DNA of 64,000 nt from Lutimaribacter_A marinistellae (lineage in GTDB: Bacteria > Pseudomonadota > Alphaproteobacteria > Rhodobacterales > Rhodobacteraceae): NCBI RefSeq assembly GCF_042648365.1, contig NZ_JBHRXI010000001.1:310001-374000 (forward strand), in the 5' to 3' direction. The notes under the pieces are model-generated. The model had not been told where the DNA came from. It ran no database searches and saw nothing but the letters and a program-made list of their open reading frames with translations. Shown in pieces: positions 16,798 through 25,632 of the stretch; position 1 is the first letter of the stretch, and each line of letters opens with the position of its first letter. The translations under genes and the position numbers were made by a program.

Positions 16798-18303
16798 ATG
16801 AAGATTGAAGCTGTCGATGTCGTTCAGATGCGCAACGTGCCGGTTCCGCGTCGCGGCAAAAAGAAACTGCCCGTTCCGGAACAGGGTTTCTCGACCGTGG
16901 TACAGATTACAGCCTCAAGCCAGGGTGGAAAACGCCATGTTGGTCTGGGCGAAATTCGGGCGATGAGCTTTCTGACCGGCGAAACGCCCATTGCTGCCTT
17001 CAACTTCGCGCGGCGTCTTGGACAGGCACTTGTCGGCAAAGTCATTCCGACCGACTTGGACGGTGAGGCAGCGACCGAGGCAAGCGCTCGGATCGTGACT
17101 GATGCAACCAAAGAAATCCTGGGCATCTCCGAAGAAGACGCGCTGGCTGACACGATGCGTCCGGCAGTTCGCTTCGGCTTTGATTGCGCAATCCTTGATT
17201 GCATCGCGCGCGAAGCTGGAAAGAGTGTGACCGCCCTGCTCGGCGGAAGCAATGAGCCGGTCCGACGCAATGTTTTCTCGCGCTCTTACGCCAAGCCGAG
17301 CATCCTGTTGAACAAGCTGCTACGCGGAAACATGCCCAACGGCTGGCTGCGCGGAAGCTATGCCAAGGACGGGGCGACGCTGGCCTCTGTTGTTGGTGCC
17401 ATCGCGGCGGCGACAAGCGGTCGTGGTGACGATTTGCAGGGCGTCTGGTTCGATCTGAACAACCGCTGGAAACCGCAAGACGCCATGATGATGCTCGAAG
17501 GGCTGGAGGGAACTCCGGTTCTGAAGGCTAGTGGTGTAAAGATCCTTCTTGAACAGCCGTTCCATAGCTATGCGACAGCCTGGTACAAGGACCTTTTCGC
17601 GCGGCTGGACGAACTGGAGGCGAGAGACCGCGTTCACATCATGATCGAAGACGGGTTGACCAGCGCAGAGGCGCTGGACCCCATGAAGTCTTTGATGCCG
17701 CATGTCGATCTCAAGGTTACGCCCCAGAAATGCGGCAGCCTTTTTGGAATGATGAAAATGATCGAACGTGCCCGCGAATTGGGCTTCGACGGACGTATCT
17801 ACCTCGGCAACGCGGGTATGAACACCGAGTTGAACTCCCTGATGCTGGTCTCGGTCGCGCAGATCCTGGGCGGCAATCTGCTCTTTTCGGCAGACTACAA
17901 GCGTGAGGATGGCAGCAAGATCCGCCAAGTATGGCCGCAGGTCGAAGCAGACGAGATTGATAGAAACATACTCCGCTTGCCGGAAGGCGACGGTTGGGCA
18001 GCCCAGCTTTGCCAATCGGGTCTTCAAAAGCGCCTTCGCAAATGCGACTTCATGCGCTCCTCCTCTGTCGTTCCGGATGTGGAATCCCTCAAGACCCTGC
18101 TTTTGATGCGCGCCTTCGACGATAGCACCTTGGACGTGCGCCAGATCGAAGAGGACTCCGATGAAGAGGAGACCGACACTTTCTACGAAGCCAACCTGTC
18201 CGACGACGCCGACACAGACGGGGATCCCGATACTGATGAAGATGTCGAAACGGATGCAGAGGGCGACATCGAGACCAGTTCTGGCGACAAGACCACCGCC
18301 TGA
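16798..18303 (+). CDS. Enolase-superfamily (MLE/dipeptide-epimerase-like) protein with acidic tail
   Basis: The 501-residue product (from the ATG at 16798, preceded by GGAGGAA) has an N-terminal capping domain, a segment typical of mandelate racemase/muconate lactonizing enzymes (FDCAILDCIAREAGK, LLGG) and a TIM barrel. Seen sites are D219 and N221 (WFDLNNRW), E252 (LLEQPF), E284/D285 (IMIEDGLTS) and K306 (DLKVTPQKCGS). The catalytic KxK of the second strand is not evident (the region reads GWLRGSYAKDG), and the third metal ligand is shifted or is Glu. About 50 residues at the C-terminus are very rich in Asp and Glu, which is unusual for the family. It may epimerise an amino acid or dipeptide for the adjacent ligases, or may have lost activity. 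An ATG at 16777 would add seven residues. Confidence 0.75.
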   Translation: MKIEAVDVVQMRNVPVPRRGKKKLPVPEQGFSTVVQITASSQGGKRHVGLGEIRAMSFLTGETPIAAFNFARRLGQALVGKVIPTDLDGEAATEASARIVTDATKEILGISEEDALADTMRPAVRFGFDCAILDCIAREAGKSVTALLGGSNEPVRRNVFSRSYAKPSILLNKLLRGNMPNGWLRGSYAKDGATLASVVGAIAAATSGRGDDLQGVWFDLNNRWKPQDAMMMLEGLEGTPVLKASGVKILLEQPFHSYATAWYKDLFARLDELEARDRVHIMIEDGLTSAEALDPMKSLMPHVDLKVTPQKCGSLFGMMKMIERARELGFDGRIYLGNAGMNTELNSLMLVSVAQILGGNLLFSADYKREDGSKIRQVWPQVEADEIDRNILRLPEGDGWAAQLCQSGLQKRLRKCDFMRSSSVVPDVESLKTLLLMRAFDDSTLDVRQIEEDSDEEETDTFYEANLSDDADTDGDPDTDEDVETDAEGDIETSSGDKTTA

Positions 18304-19238
18304 TGGAACAACGAGAACGCGACAAGAAACGCCTTCTCCCACCATTTTCAACTTGGGTGTCAGAAGGCGCAAGTTTACCTGAATGGTTGTCGCGTTCTCA
18401 CATGGCACGCGGAAAAAGCGCGCCACAACCTCCTTCCTTTGCCGTTCAAATGGACAGCTGGGTTCGTCGATCGCGCATTCAGGAGAAGCTGTTGGGTACG
18501 GATTCGACACCGCGCCTTTTGCGCCGCCGAGCATGGGCGTCCGATTGGTTGACCAGCCGTGGCTGGAAAACTCCCGAAATTCTGTCCGGTCCTTTTGCAC
18601 TACAGGATATCGCTCAGCATCTTGAGGGCTTGGAAAGTGGCGTCATCAAACCTGTGAATGCGACAAACGCATGGGGTGTTCTGCCCTTTGTTCGCACGGG
18701 CCCTTTTGAATTCCAGAATCTCTTTGATGGCGAACGCTATCGGATGTCCGAGGTACTGGAACGGCTCCACAATCCGATGCAACGCTACATGTTTCCCAAC
18801 AAGTGGCAGATCGAAACCTTGATCGCCCCCAAGGGCGAACCAAACCGTGTACCGGATGATTTCAAGGTCTATGCCTTTGCCGGGGAAATTGCGCTGATCC
18901 TGCAGGTACGGCGCCATACGTCCGGTAATCGCTACAAATTCTACGACAGCGAATGGAACCCTGTCGATACTGGCAAGTATCCCGACACGACCGACAATGA
19001 CCTGCCACTGCCAGAAGTACCCGAGTCTCTTTGCGAGGTGGCAAGCAAGATTTCGAGCGCTTTGCCCGTGCCCTTTTGCCGGATTGACCTTTTCGAGGGT
19101 TCAGAGGGCTTGGCAGTTGGTGAGCTGACGCCGGAACCCGGCCGTTATCAGGCCTTTAGCGATTCTGCCGACTTGTATCTTGGAGCGTTTTTCGAGTGGG
19201 CTCTTGCCGTACAGTCACTCCAACAGTCGGACACATAG
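18303..19238 (+). CDS. TupA-like ATP-grasp protein
   Basis: The 311-residue protein resembles the TupA-like ATP-grasp family, named after the teichuronopeptide gene of an alkaliphilic Bacillus. Visible segments are IKPVNATNAWGVLPF (ATP-binding lysine), QIETLIAPKGEPNRVPDDFK, KVYAFAGEIALILQVRR, FYDSEWNPVD, and FCRIDLFEG with VGELTPEPGRYQAF near the C-terminus (metal-binding acids). It likely joins an amino acid or short peptide to a carboxylate on a surface polymer. The start overlaps the stop of the enolase-superfamily gene by 1 bp, completing a five-gene run from 13505. The family call rests on the ordered motifs; the substrate is unknown. Confidence 0.75.
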   Translation: MEQRERDKKRLLPPFSTWVSEGASLPEWLSRSHMARGKSAPQPPSFAVQMDSWVRRSRIQEKLLGTDSTPRLLRRRAWASDWLTSRGWKTPEILSGPFALQDIAQHLEGLESGVIKPVNATNAWGVLPFVRTGPFEFQNLFDGERYRMSEVLERLHNPMQRYMFPNKWQIETLIAPKGEPNRVPDDFKVYAFAGEIALILQVRRHTSGNRYKFYDSEWNPVDTGKYPDTTDNDLPLPEVPESLCEVASKISSALPVPFCRIDLFEGSEGLAVGELTPEPGRYQAFSDSADLYLGAFFEWALAVQSLQQSDT

Positions 19239-19287
19239 GCTCGGAAAGATACCTTGACAGCCTTGGACTTCGACCAAGCCAGACACG

Positions 19288-19302
19288 CGCGCACCGTGCG
19301 CG
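19288..19302 (+). terminator. Short GC hairpin after the TupA-like gene
   Basis: A 6-bp stem (CGCGCA, 19288-19293, with TGCGCG, 19297-19302) and a 3-nt loop, followed by ATTAAAG, lies 50 bp past the stop of the rightward operon. It could end that transcript. Confidence 0.4.
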
Positions 19303-19312
19303 ATTAAAGTAC

Positions 19313-19340
19313 GCGCGGGGCGGTGCGACCAACCCCGCGC
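19313..19340 (-). terminator. Hairpin at the end of the convergent ATP-grasp gene
   Basis: An 8-bp perfect stem (GCGCGGGG, 19313-19320, with CCCCGCGC, 19333-19340) with a 12-nt loop lies just past the stop of the leftward cyanophycin-synthetase-like gene. On the leftward strand the next bases include TACTTTAAT. It may serve both directions. Confidence 0.45.
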
Positions 19341-19349
19341 TGCATCGAC

Positions 19350-20657
19350 CTAGCTCCGCTCGAACGGCTTGACGTCTGGCAATGCAGACAGGTCCGCCTT
19401 TTTACTCGACTTGACGTTCAGGGTCGGGAAGTTGTCACCCGCCTTGATCATGTCAACAAAACAACGGACCGAGGTTGGCGGCCCCATTACCAAAATCGTG
19501 TCGCCGACTGCCTTGCCGCCTTCGCCACGCTCGACCACGCCTCCCGACAGCATCTGCAAGATACAGGTTTCGGTCAGACGCGCGAATTGCTGCGGATTCA
19601 GCTTGTCTCCAAGCTCGATCATAGCGGCTTCCATCACCGGACGGGTCAGGAACTCTGCGGATTTCGGGAAGTAATGCTCAACAAGCATTCCGGCGACATC
19701 TCGCGGCTCCCCCTTGACCGGAAAGTGGTTGAGTCCGAAATCAGCGTTCATGTTCAGTTCGCACACTGCCCAACTCTGACCGTCCGGCGACTTCGTCACA
19801 TCTTCAGCCAACAGGTCAATGCCGCAAATCTCGATGCCAGGCATACACTTCCTGGCCTTGACAGCCGCTTCAATGAAATCGGGATGAATGCGAGATACAG
19901 GGATGTCCTCGCTCTCGCCACCTGCCGCAAGGTTTCCGACCGTATCAAGCTCGACGTACCGACCTGCCTCGATGACGCTGTCATCGGTCAGACCCAGCTC
20001 TTTCATTGTCTGACGAACGGTTCGGGAAATCTCGAACTTCTTTTTCTTGGTAAACGCGTTGAGCAGACGTTCCTGACGCTTTTTCTCGATCAGTTGAGCG
20101 ACCGTCGAAACCCCATCGCCGCGAAGATACAGGGGCCACTTCCGCAAAGCTGCCGCAACTGTGTCTCCGATCACAACGATGCGATGATCGCCGCCGGTGA
20201 TGAACTCTTCGATCAGAATTCCGAACTTGGCCAAGGGACGAACTTTTTCCCACGCAAGATCGAACTGGGCTTCAGATGTGATATTCGTCGTCACTCCCTT
20301 ACCACCCTCACCCGAAACAGGTTTGACAACGAAAGGCCCGCCAATGGATTGAGCGAACTCCCATGCAGCCTTTTTCTGCAGAAAATAGAATGACTTGCCC
20401 TCGGCAACCCGGACGCCTGCAGCACGCAACAGCCGTTTCGACACAGTCTTGTTGGCCATGCACTGCTGGGCGAATACCGTAGTATTACCCGGCGTCGCGC
20501 GGGCGAAATTCACCTCTTTCCCGCTGCCATCTCGGATCGTGTAGACACGTCGCGCATGGTCTACGACTTCGAGGTTACGGCCCCAAGCGGCTTGGCGGAT
20601 GAGATCGAAAGCGAACTTGGCGTCCGTGTCGTAGTCAATTTGTATTTTGAAAGTCAT
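19350..20657 (-). CDS. Cyanophycin-synthetase-like ATP-grasp ligase
   Basis: The 435-residue protein has a complete ATP-grasp domain of the RimK/GshAB/cyanophycin synthetase type. It shows FVVKPVSGEGGKGVT (K112), ILIEEFITGGDHRIVVIG, GDGVSTVAQLIEKK, and the C-terminal metal site VCELNMNADFGLNHF. The middle matches the cyanophycin synthetase pattern of GxGxxT, then LIxxxN/R, then YVEL...NLAAGG. The C-terminal Mur-ligase half of CphA is missing, so it is a stand-alone ligase. It should form peptide or amide bonds on amino acids. It lies opposite to the five-gene ATP-grasp run, its stop facing theirs. The ATG at 20657 has an AGGA site; longer upstream starts have no coding support. Confidence 0.82.
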   Translation of the reverse strand: MTFKIQIDYDTDAKFAFDLIRQAAWGRNLEVVDHARRVYTIRDGSGKEVNFARATPGNTTVFAQQCMANKTVSKRLLRAAGVRVAEGKSFYFLQKKAAWEFAQSIGGPFVVKPVSGEGGKGVTTNITSEAQFDLAWEKVRPLAKFGILIEEFITGGDHRIVVIGDTVAAALRKWPLYLRGDGVSTVAQLIEKKRQERLLNAFTKKKKFEISRTVRQTMKELGLTDDSVIEAGRYVELDTVGNLAAGGESEDIPVSRIHPDFIEAAVKARKCMPGIEICGIDLLAEDVTKSPDGQSWAVCELNMNADFGLNHFPVKGEPRDVAGMLVEHYFPKSAEFLTRPVMEAAMIELGDKLNPQQFARLTETCILQMLSGGVVERGEGGKAVGDTILVMGPPTSVRCFVDMIKAGDNFPTLNVKSSKKADLSALPDVKPFERS

Positions 20658-20960
20658 GTTGGTCCTGTCTAAATCCCTAATCCACCGGGCCAATAAGTGC
20701 GTCAAAGCTGCGCCTGCGATCTTTGGATCGCGTTGCCTTCGCGATTTATGCCACTCCTGCCCTGCCTTTGCCAGCGCATATCTCCAACGAAGCAAGCACC
20801 TTTGGCCGCACATCAAGTGCGTTTTCGCAGGCATCCTCGGAAGGGTCATTTTCTGATGTTCGATCTTTGGTGTTGCGCATGAGCCGTACGGTTTGATCGC
20901 GCGACGTTCATCTTGGCGCGCTGAGACTGCCGCGCGTGACACCGCCATCAGGAGAGCGCC
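20658..20960. other. Divergent intergenic region, 303 bp
   Basis: The region separates the leftward ATP-grasp gene from the rightward DUF2793 gene and should hold both promoters. A good ribosome site (GGAGAG) precedes the ATG at 20961. Short open frames inside it have no coding character. No hairpin, repeat or known operator was recognised. Confidence 0.4.
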
Positions 20961-21959
20961 ATGAACCACAGGTCCCCGATCCTCGATCTTCCCTACCTGC
21001 AACCCGCCCAAGCCCAAAAACACGTCACGCATAACAGCGCGCTCGAGATCCTCGATGCGGTCGTTCAACTGAGTGTTGAAAGCCGCACAACGGGAACTCC
21101 TCCTGCGGCAGCCGACCCCGGCATGCGGTATATAGTTGGCGAGCCCGCCAGCGGCGACTGGGCCGGTCAAGAAGGCCAGTTGGCGGTCATGTCCTCAAGT
21201 GGTTGGTACTTCTTGACACCAAGCAAGGGCTGGCTTGCCTACGTCTGCGACGAGGCCGTGTTATGTCAACGCAACGACTATGGCTGGTCTACTCCCTCTT
21301 TTGACCTGCAGAATTTGCCAAGTCTGGGCGTCGGAACTCGATCTGACGTAATCAACAAGCTCGCCATTGCATCCGACGGAAGCCTGTTCACGCATGCTGG
21401 CGCGGGTCACCGAATGGTTGTGAACAAGGCCTCGCCTTCGGAAACGGCGAGCTTGTTGCTTCAGTCGGCCTGGTCAGGACGGGCTGAGATCGGGTTGACG
21501 GGTGACGACGCTCTCAGCGTGAAAGTCAGTACTGATGGCGACACCTATCGAACTGCCTTATCGGCAGATCCTGCCTCTGGACGGGTAAGCTTTCCCTCCG
21601 GTGCCGACGTTTCAGAAACGATTTCAAGCCCCCAGGGAACGACAGTAAAGTACGCCTGCGGGACAATGGTCGCGACCGTTACGATCGAGATGGGCCGCGG
21701 CGACGAGTTCGGATCCGGCACGCTTGCTGACATGTATCGCACGCCCTTCCGATACATTTCCTGGGACGTGCCGTTCATCGCTCCACCCACGATTTCGCTG
21801 ACATCGGTCTGCCCCGAGTCCACCGGCAATCACAAGGTTATCACCCTCACTTGCGCGAGCGTAACCACGAACGGGGTTTCCGAACTGCAAGCCTTCCGTA
21901 CGACAGCGGGCACAGTTGACATTACGGCGCATGTCACAGCGCACGGACGGTGGGCCTGA
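20961..21959 (+). CDS. DUF2793 domain protein
   Basis: The 332-residue protein begins with the DUF2793 signature LPYLQPAQAQKHVTHN and continues with GDWAGQEGQLAVMSSSGWYF. DUF2793 proteins are frequent in Rhodobacteraceae, often with phage-tail-fibre-like or surface proteins, and have no established function. The C-terminal part (about 130-332) is Ser/Thr/Gly-rich with short beta-strand-like stretches. There is no signal peptide. It sits between the ATP-grasp group and the sulfur/PLP cassette with over 200 bp on each side, so it is probably its own transcript. A role in polymer binding is possible but unproven. Confidence 0.8.
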   Translation: MNHRSPILDLPYLQPAQAQKHVTHNSALEILDAVVQLSVESRTTGTPPAAADPGMRYIVGEPASGDWAGQEGQLAVMSSSGWYFLTPSKGWLAYVCDEAVLCQRNDYGWSTPSFDLQNLPSLGVGTRSDVINKLAIASDGSLFTHAGAGHRMVVNKASPSETASLLLQSAWSGRAEIGLTGDDALSVKVSTDGDTYRTALSADPASGRVSFPSGADVSETISSPQGTTVKYACGTMVATVTIEMGRGDEFGSGTLADMYRTPFRYISWDVPFIAPPTISLTSVCPESTGNHKVITLTCASVTTNGVSELQAFRTTAGTVDITAHVTAHGRWA

Positions 21960-22180
21960 GTGTGCTCTGCGACGCGGCATCGTCGCGTCGCGCCTCTTGG
22001 CTACGGCAATCGAACGACACTCCGGGATCGCTTCCCGGCTTTCTTAGAGTACGCGAATTCCCCATTAAAATCAAATACGTGAATGTAAGAGCAGCTTTCA
22101 TTTTCGGCTCATCTGGGATAGACGACCTTCAGTTTTTTCCGTTGCATAGGTTACGGGCAATAAATTGAAGGACCGAAAAG

Positions 22181-22927
22181 ATGGCATCTCCCTCTTGGCC
22201 GGCCGGGGGTCTCGACCCGGTCATCGAGACACTGCAGGAAGAATATCTTCCCGATATGGCGCATTACGACATTGCGGGGCTGCTAACTGACCAGCGTTTG
22301 GGCCGTTGCGCGATCGTTTCGTCGTTTGGTGCCGAAAGCGTGGTGCTGCTGCATTACGTATCGCGGATGGTGCCGGATATTCCGGTGGTTTTCATCGACA
22401 CCGAGAAGCATTTTCCCGAAACCATCGAATACCGCGACGATGTGTCCGAGCGGTTCGGTCTGAACCTTGTGATCGTCAAACCCGATCCCGACGAGCTTCG
22501 CAGCGAAGACCCTTACGGCAGCCTCTTCAACGTGGACTCGACCATGTGCTGTACCATTCGAAAGGTCTTTCCGCTTCAGGATGCTTTGTCGAACTACGAC
22601 AGTTGGATTTCCGGTCGCAAGCGATTCCAAAGCTCGACCCGAGCCGCGATACCCCTGATCGAACGCGACGGTGAAAAGATCAAACTCAACCCGCTCGCGC
22701 TGTGGGACAAGATCGCAATAGACGCCTACTTCGAGGCCCATGATCTTCCCCGGCACCCGCTTGAGGCGAAGGGGTATCTGTCAATCGGATGCAAGCCCTG
22801 CACACGCGCCGTCAAACCCGGAGAGGACGCGCGTGCAGGCCGATGGGCCGGCACGCCTGACAAGACAGAATGCGGCATCCACTTGGGCCCAGACGGACAC
22901 TTTGCCCGAAATCGCCGCAAAGAGTGA
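22181..22927 (+). CDS. cysH: APS-reductase-type CysH (adenylyl-sulfate reductase)
   Basis: The 248-residue protein belongs to the PAPS/APS reductase family, which reduces activated sulfate to sulfite. It has IVSSFGAESVVLLHYV (nucleotide P-loop-like segment), VVFIDTEKHFPET, and both cysteine pairs that bind a 4Fe-4S cluster: C123-C124 (TMCCTIRK) and C204/C207 (GCKPC). The catalytic C231 is in ECGIH. Such four-cysteine forms usually accept APS. CysH is normally next to sulfite reductase (cysI); here the neighbours are instead a serine-kinase/PLP fusion and a PLP decarboxylase. That suggests its sulfite may go to sulfonate rather than sulfide. A ribosome site (GAAGGA) precedes the ATG. Confidence 0.93.
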   Translation: MASPSWPAGGLDPVIETLQEEYLPDMAHYDIAGLLTDQRLGRCAIVSSFGAESVVLLHYVSRMVPDIPVVFIDTEKHFPETIEYRDDVSERFGLNLVIVKPDPDELRSEDPYGSLFNVDSTMCCTIRKVFPLQDALSNYDSWISGRKRFQSSTRAAIPLIERDGEKIKLNPLALWDKIAIDAYFEAHDLPRHPLEAKGYLSIGCKPCTRAVKPGEDARAGRWAGTPDKTECGIHLGPDGHFARNRRKE

Positions 22928-23055
22928 GTTCCACTCCAACGCAGCGTTTGCCCCGCGTCCATGAAACCCCTTTGCGCACCGCAACATAGCGGCTAGAGAG
23001 GGGTAATACCTATGCGCGCGTTTCTCTTTGATCCTCAAATACACAGGGTCCCGAC

Positions 23056-25632
23056 ATGACCAAGACCGATTTCTACCGCATCGAAATTTTCCCGCTCGAA
23101 AAGATCCGCCCGACCGAAGAATACTCCCGGTCCCACACTGAAAACCTTCGCGGCGAGATCGAGATCACGGGCGTTTGGACCCATCCACTCCTGATCGATC
23201 GCGACCGCTATGCATTGATGGACGGTCACCATCGCTACCATGCCGCCCGGGCCCTCGGGCTGACTACCGTGCCGGTCATCCTGCTCAGTTATGATGATCC
23301 GGCGGTCGAGTTGAAAAGCTGGCGCCCAGGTCAGACCTATACTCCGGATATGATCTGGGAAATCTGCAACAGCGGCAAACTGCTGCCGATGAAGTCCACC
23401 CGCCATATCATTCACGCGCAGCTTCCGTTCAGCCGCGTACCGCTTGCCCAACTGCGGGACGAATCGCATCTGGGCCAGACGGTCACTCCGGCGGCACCAC
23501 ATCCCAGCCGACCGCAGATCCTGAGCGATGACTACCACGCTTTTGGCGCACGCATGGCCCTGCGCACAGTTTCCGCCGCCAAGCTGGATCTGGAAACATC
23601 ATCGACGATCGTACCGCATAGCCACCTGCGTCATACTTTGGAAACGGACCCGGCTATGGCCGCGCTCTTGCCCGGTGCGCCATGCCGAATCGCCCTCGGC
23701 CAGCAAGAAGACTTCCCCTTCCGACTGAAAGGAGCCGACCTGCTCCTGCTTCCGCCAAGCCTTCTGGCAAGTGCCAGTGCGATGTCGGCGGCCGCTCGGT
23801 GGGGCATGGAGGCCGCATTCGCGATCCAGGCTGGGGGTGCCGGCCCTCGCCGCCTCGCCGCACTCGTCCGCCACGGTGCCGCCCTGATCGCGCAACTCGA
23901 GCAGGCAGATCGCTCTCTGCTGCTGTCGACGCAACCCGGGGGTATTTCCGCGGAGCTCAGCGGCGGATCATTGCAGCCACCCTCGCAGACGATGCTGGAA
24001 TGGATGGCCGGGCTGATGGGCCTTACCGCGGAACAAGCGACCCAGGCGGATGACGATAAGCCACTGCCGCTTGAGGCACCTATTGAGCGCGTCCTCGTAT
24101 CCAACGGCGACTCGCGACTCAAGGTTGATCGGCGGTCCGGCAAGAACAAATACGGCACCACCCCGCGTCCGCGCCCCGAGGCCGTGCACTTTTCATCATC
24201 GACGGCCTCTTCGATTTCGGATTATGGGTTCCTGTTCTGTGACGTCCTGCGGCGTGACCTGCTTAACCACATGCTCGACGGCGGCCACGAGGTTCACGAA
24301 ACGCGCGCTGCCCTTTCCGATGCCATCGTCGGAGAGCTTCGGGATATGTGCGGCCTCGACGTATCTGAGGCCGACGGCGTGATCGCTCCGTCCGGAACCG
24401 ACACGGAGGTCCTTGCCGTCTTGTTGTCTCGTGCTGCTGATCCGCAGGCGAAACTGGTCAATATCCTGATCTCGCCGGAGGAAACCGGTCGCGGTGTAAA
24501 ACTGGCCGGAGCTGGACGATACTTTGATCCCGAAAGCGCGACCGGCGCAGAAATTTCGAAAGGTGCGGAAATTTGGCCGGGTGTCGAAATTGGCCTCGTC
24601 GATATTGGCATTCGCGACGACAAGGGCGATCGACTGCCGATGGAAACTCTGGACCGGGAATTTCTCGACGCGGGACGAGCCGCGCTCGACAGCGGCGCGC
24701 GCGTTCTGGCCCATGTCCTCATAGGTTCCAAGACCGGGCTTTCCGGTCCTTCGGATGCAGCGATCGAAGAGTTGGTGTCCCTGGCGCCCGATCGCGTCGA
24801 TGTCGTAGTCGACGCCTGTCAGATGCGGGTCGACTATGCCCGCCTGGGCGAATGCGTCCGCCGGGGATGGATGGTTCAAGTTTCCGGCTCTAAATCGCTG
24901 ACTGGTCCGCCGTTCTCGGGCGGAATGCTGTTCCCGCCGGCGCTGCGTGACCGGGTTGGCGCCACTGCGGAGCTGATGCGGCCGGGTATCGGCTATGCCG
25001 AAGACTGGTCCGAGGCTTGGGCGCAGCACCTGCCCGAAAAAGAGAGCGAACCTGCCTTCGGCGCAGCATTCCGTTGGTTGCCCGCCTTGCTCGAGGCCAA
25101 GTTGTTGCGCCATGTTCCGGAGGCACTGCGAATCCACGTCCTTGGCCGTTTCCGCGACGAAGTCTCCGAACGACTGACCCGTTCAGAGAGTTTCCTGACG
25201 TTGCAGCGCGACGCGGGTGAAGACGACAGATCCCACAGCTTGCAGTTCGCGCGCCATTCGATCATCTCGTTCCAGATTCTGGCCCGGCACTGGGATGGCA
25301 GCCAGCAACCGCTGGACGAGGCGGACTGCCGCAAGATCTTCGAATTGCTGAACGAAGACGCCCGCAGGCTAATGCCCGAAGCGTCACAAGCCGTCCGTTC
25401 GGTTTTGAGCCAAGAGTTCCATATCGGCCAGCCCGTTGCCCTGGGACGTGGCGAAAACCAGCGCGCGGTGTTGCGCCTCGTGATCGGGATGCGCTTCTTC
25501 AACATCGTTGGTCACGCAGGCCCCGGCGGGGTCGCGGCCGCACTCGAGTCAGAAATTTCGGATCTCGTTCGCGCAATCGACAAGCTTGAGATTCTTGCCG
25601 AGAACTGGTGGAGATACAGCCATGACATCTGA
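23056..25632 (+). CDS. SerK/SbnI-like kinase fused to a fold-type-I PLP enzyme
   Basis: This 858-residue protein is an unusual fusion. Residues about 8-85 match the ParB/Srx-fold free-serine kinases (SerK, SbnI): acidic residues in 29-36, PLLIDRDRYALMDGHHRYHA with the key DGHHR at 56-60, and LGLTTVPVILLSY. SerK/SbnI make O-phospho-L-serine. Residues about 115-370 have no motif I recognise. From about 380 the protein is a fold-type-I PLP enzyme, with the phosphate-binding APSGTDTE (S446), an Asp for the pyridine nitrogen in VVVDACQ (D586) and the Schiff-base lysine in SGSKSLTGPPFSGG (K613). A plausible reaction is beta-replacement of phosphoserine, with sulfite from CysH giving cysteate. It overlaps the decarboxylase gene by 11 bp. 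Confidence 0.75.
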   Translation: MTKTDFYRIEIFPLEKIRPTEEYSRSHTENLRGEIEITGVWTHPLLIDRDRYALMDGHHRYHAARALGLTTVPVILLSYDDPAVELKSWRPGQTYTPDMIWEICNSGKLLPMKSTRHIIHAQLPFSRVPLAQLRDESHLGQTVTPAAPHPSRPQILSDDYHAFGARMALRTVSAAKLDLETSSTIVPHSHLRHTLETDPAMAALLPGAPCRIALGQQEDFPFRLKGADLLLLPPSLLASASAMSAAARWGMEAAFAIQAGGAGPRRLAALVRHGAALIAQLEQADRSLLLSTQPGGISAELSGGSLQPPSQTMLEWMAGLMGLTAEQATQADDDKPLPLEAPIERVLVSNGDSRLKVDRRSGKNKYGTTPRPRPEAVHFSSSTASSISDYGFLFCDVLRRDLLNHMLDGGHEVHETRAALSDAIVGELRDMCGLDVSEADGVIAPSGTDTEVLAVLLSRAADPQAKLVNILISPEETGRGVKLAGAGRYFDPESATGAEISKGAEIWPGVEIGLVDIGIRDDKGDRLPMETLDREFLDAGRAALDSGARVLAHVLIGSKTGLSGPSDAAIEELVSLAPDRVDVVVDACQMRVDYARLGECVRRGWMVQVSGSKSLTGPPFSGGMLFPPALRDRVGATAELMRPGIGYAEDWSEAWAQHLPEKESEPAFGAAFRWLPALLEAKLLRHVPEALRIHVLGRFRDEVSERLTRSESFLTLQRDAGEDDRSHSLQFARHSIISFQILARHWDGSQQPLDEADCRKIFELLNEDARRLMPEASQAVRSVLSQEFHIGQPVALGRGENQRAVLRLVIGMRFFNIVGHAGPGGVAAALESEISDLVRAIDKLEILAENWWRYSHDI

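Noticed and set aside
20658..21170. Longer N-terminal extension of the cyanophycin-synthetase-like gene up to 21170.
   Set aside because: The extra sequence overlaps the DUF2793 gene and has no conserved residues. The ATG at 20657 has a ribosome site and gives the family N-terminus.
20961..21959. DUF2793 as evidence of a prophage or gene transfer agent.
   Set aside because: No capsid, terminase, portal or integrase genes are nearby.
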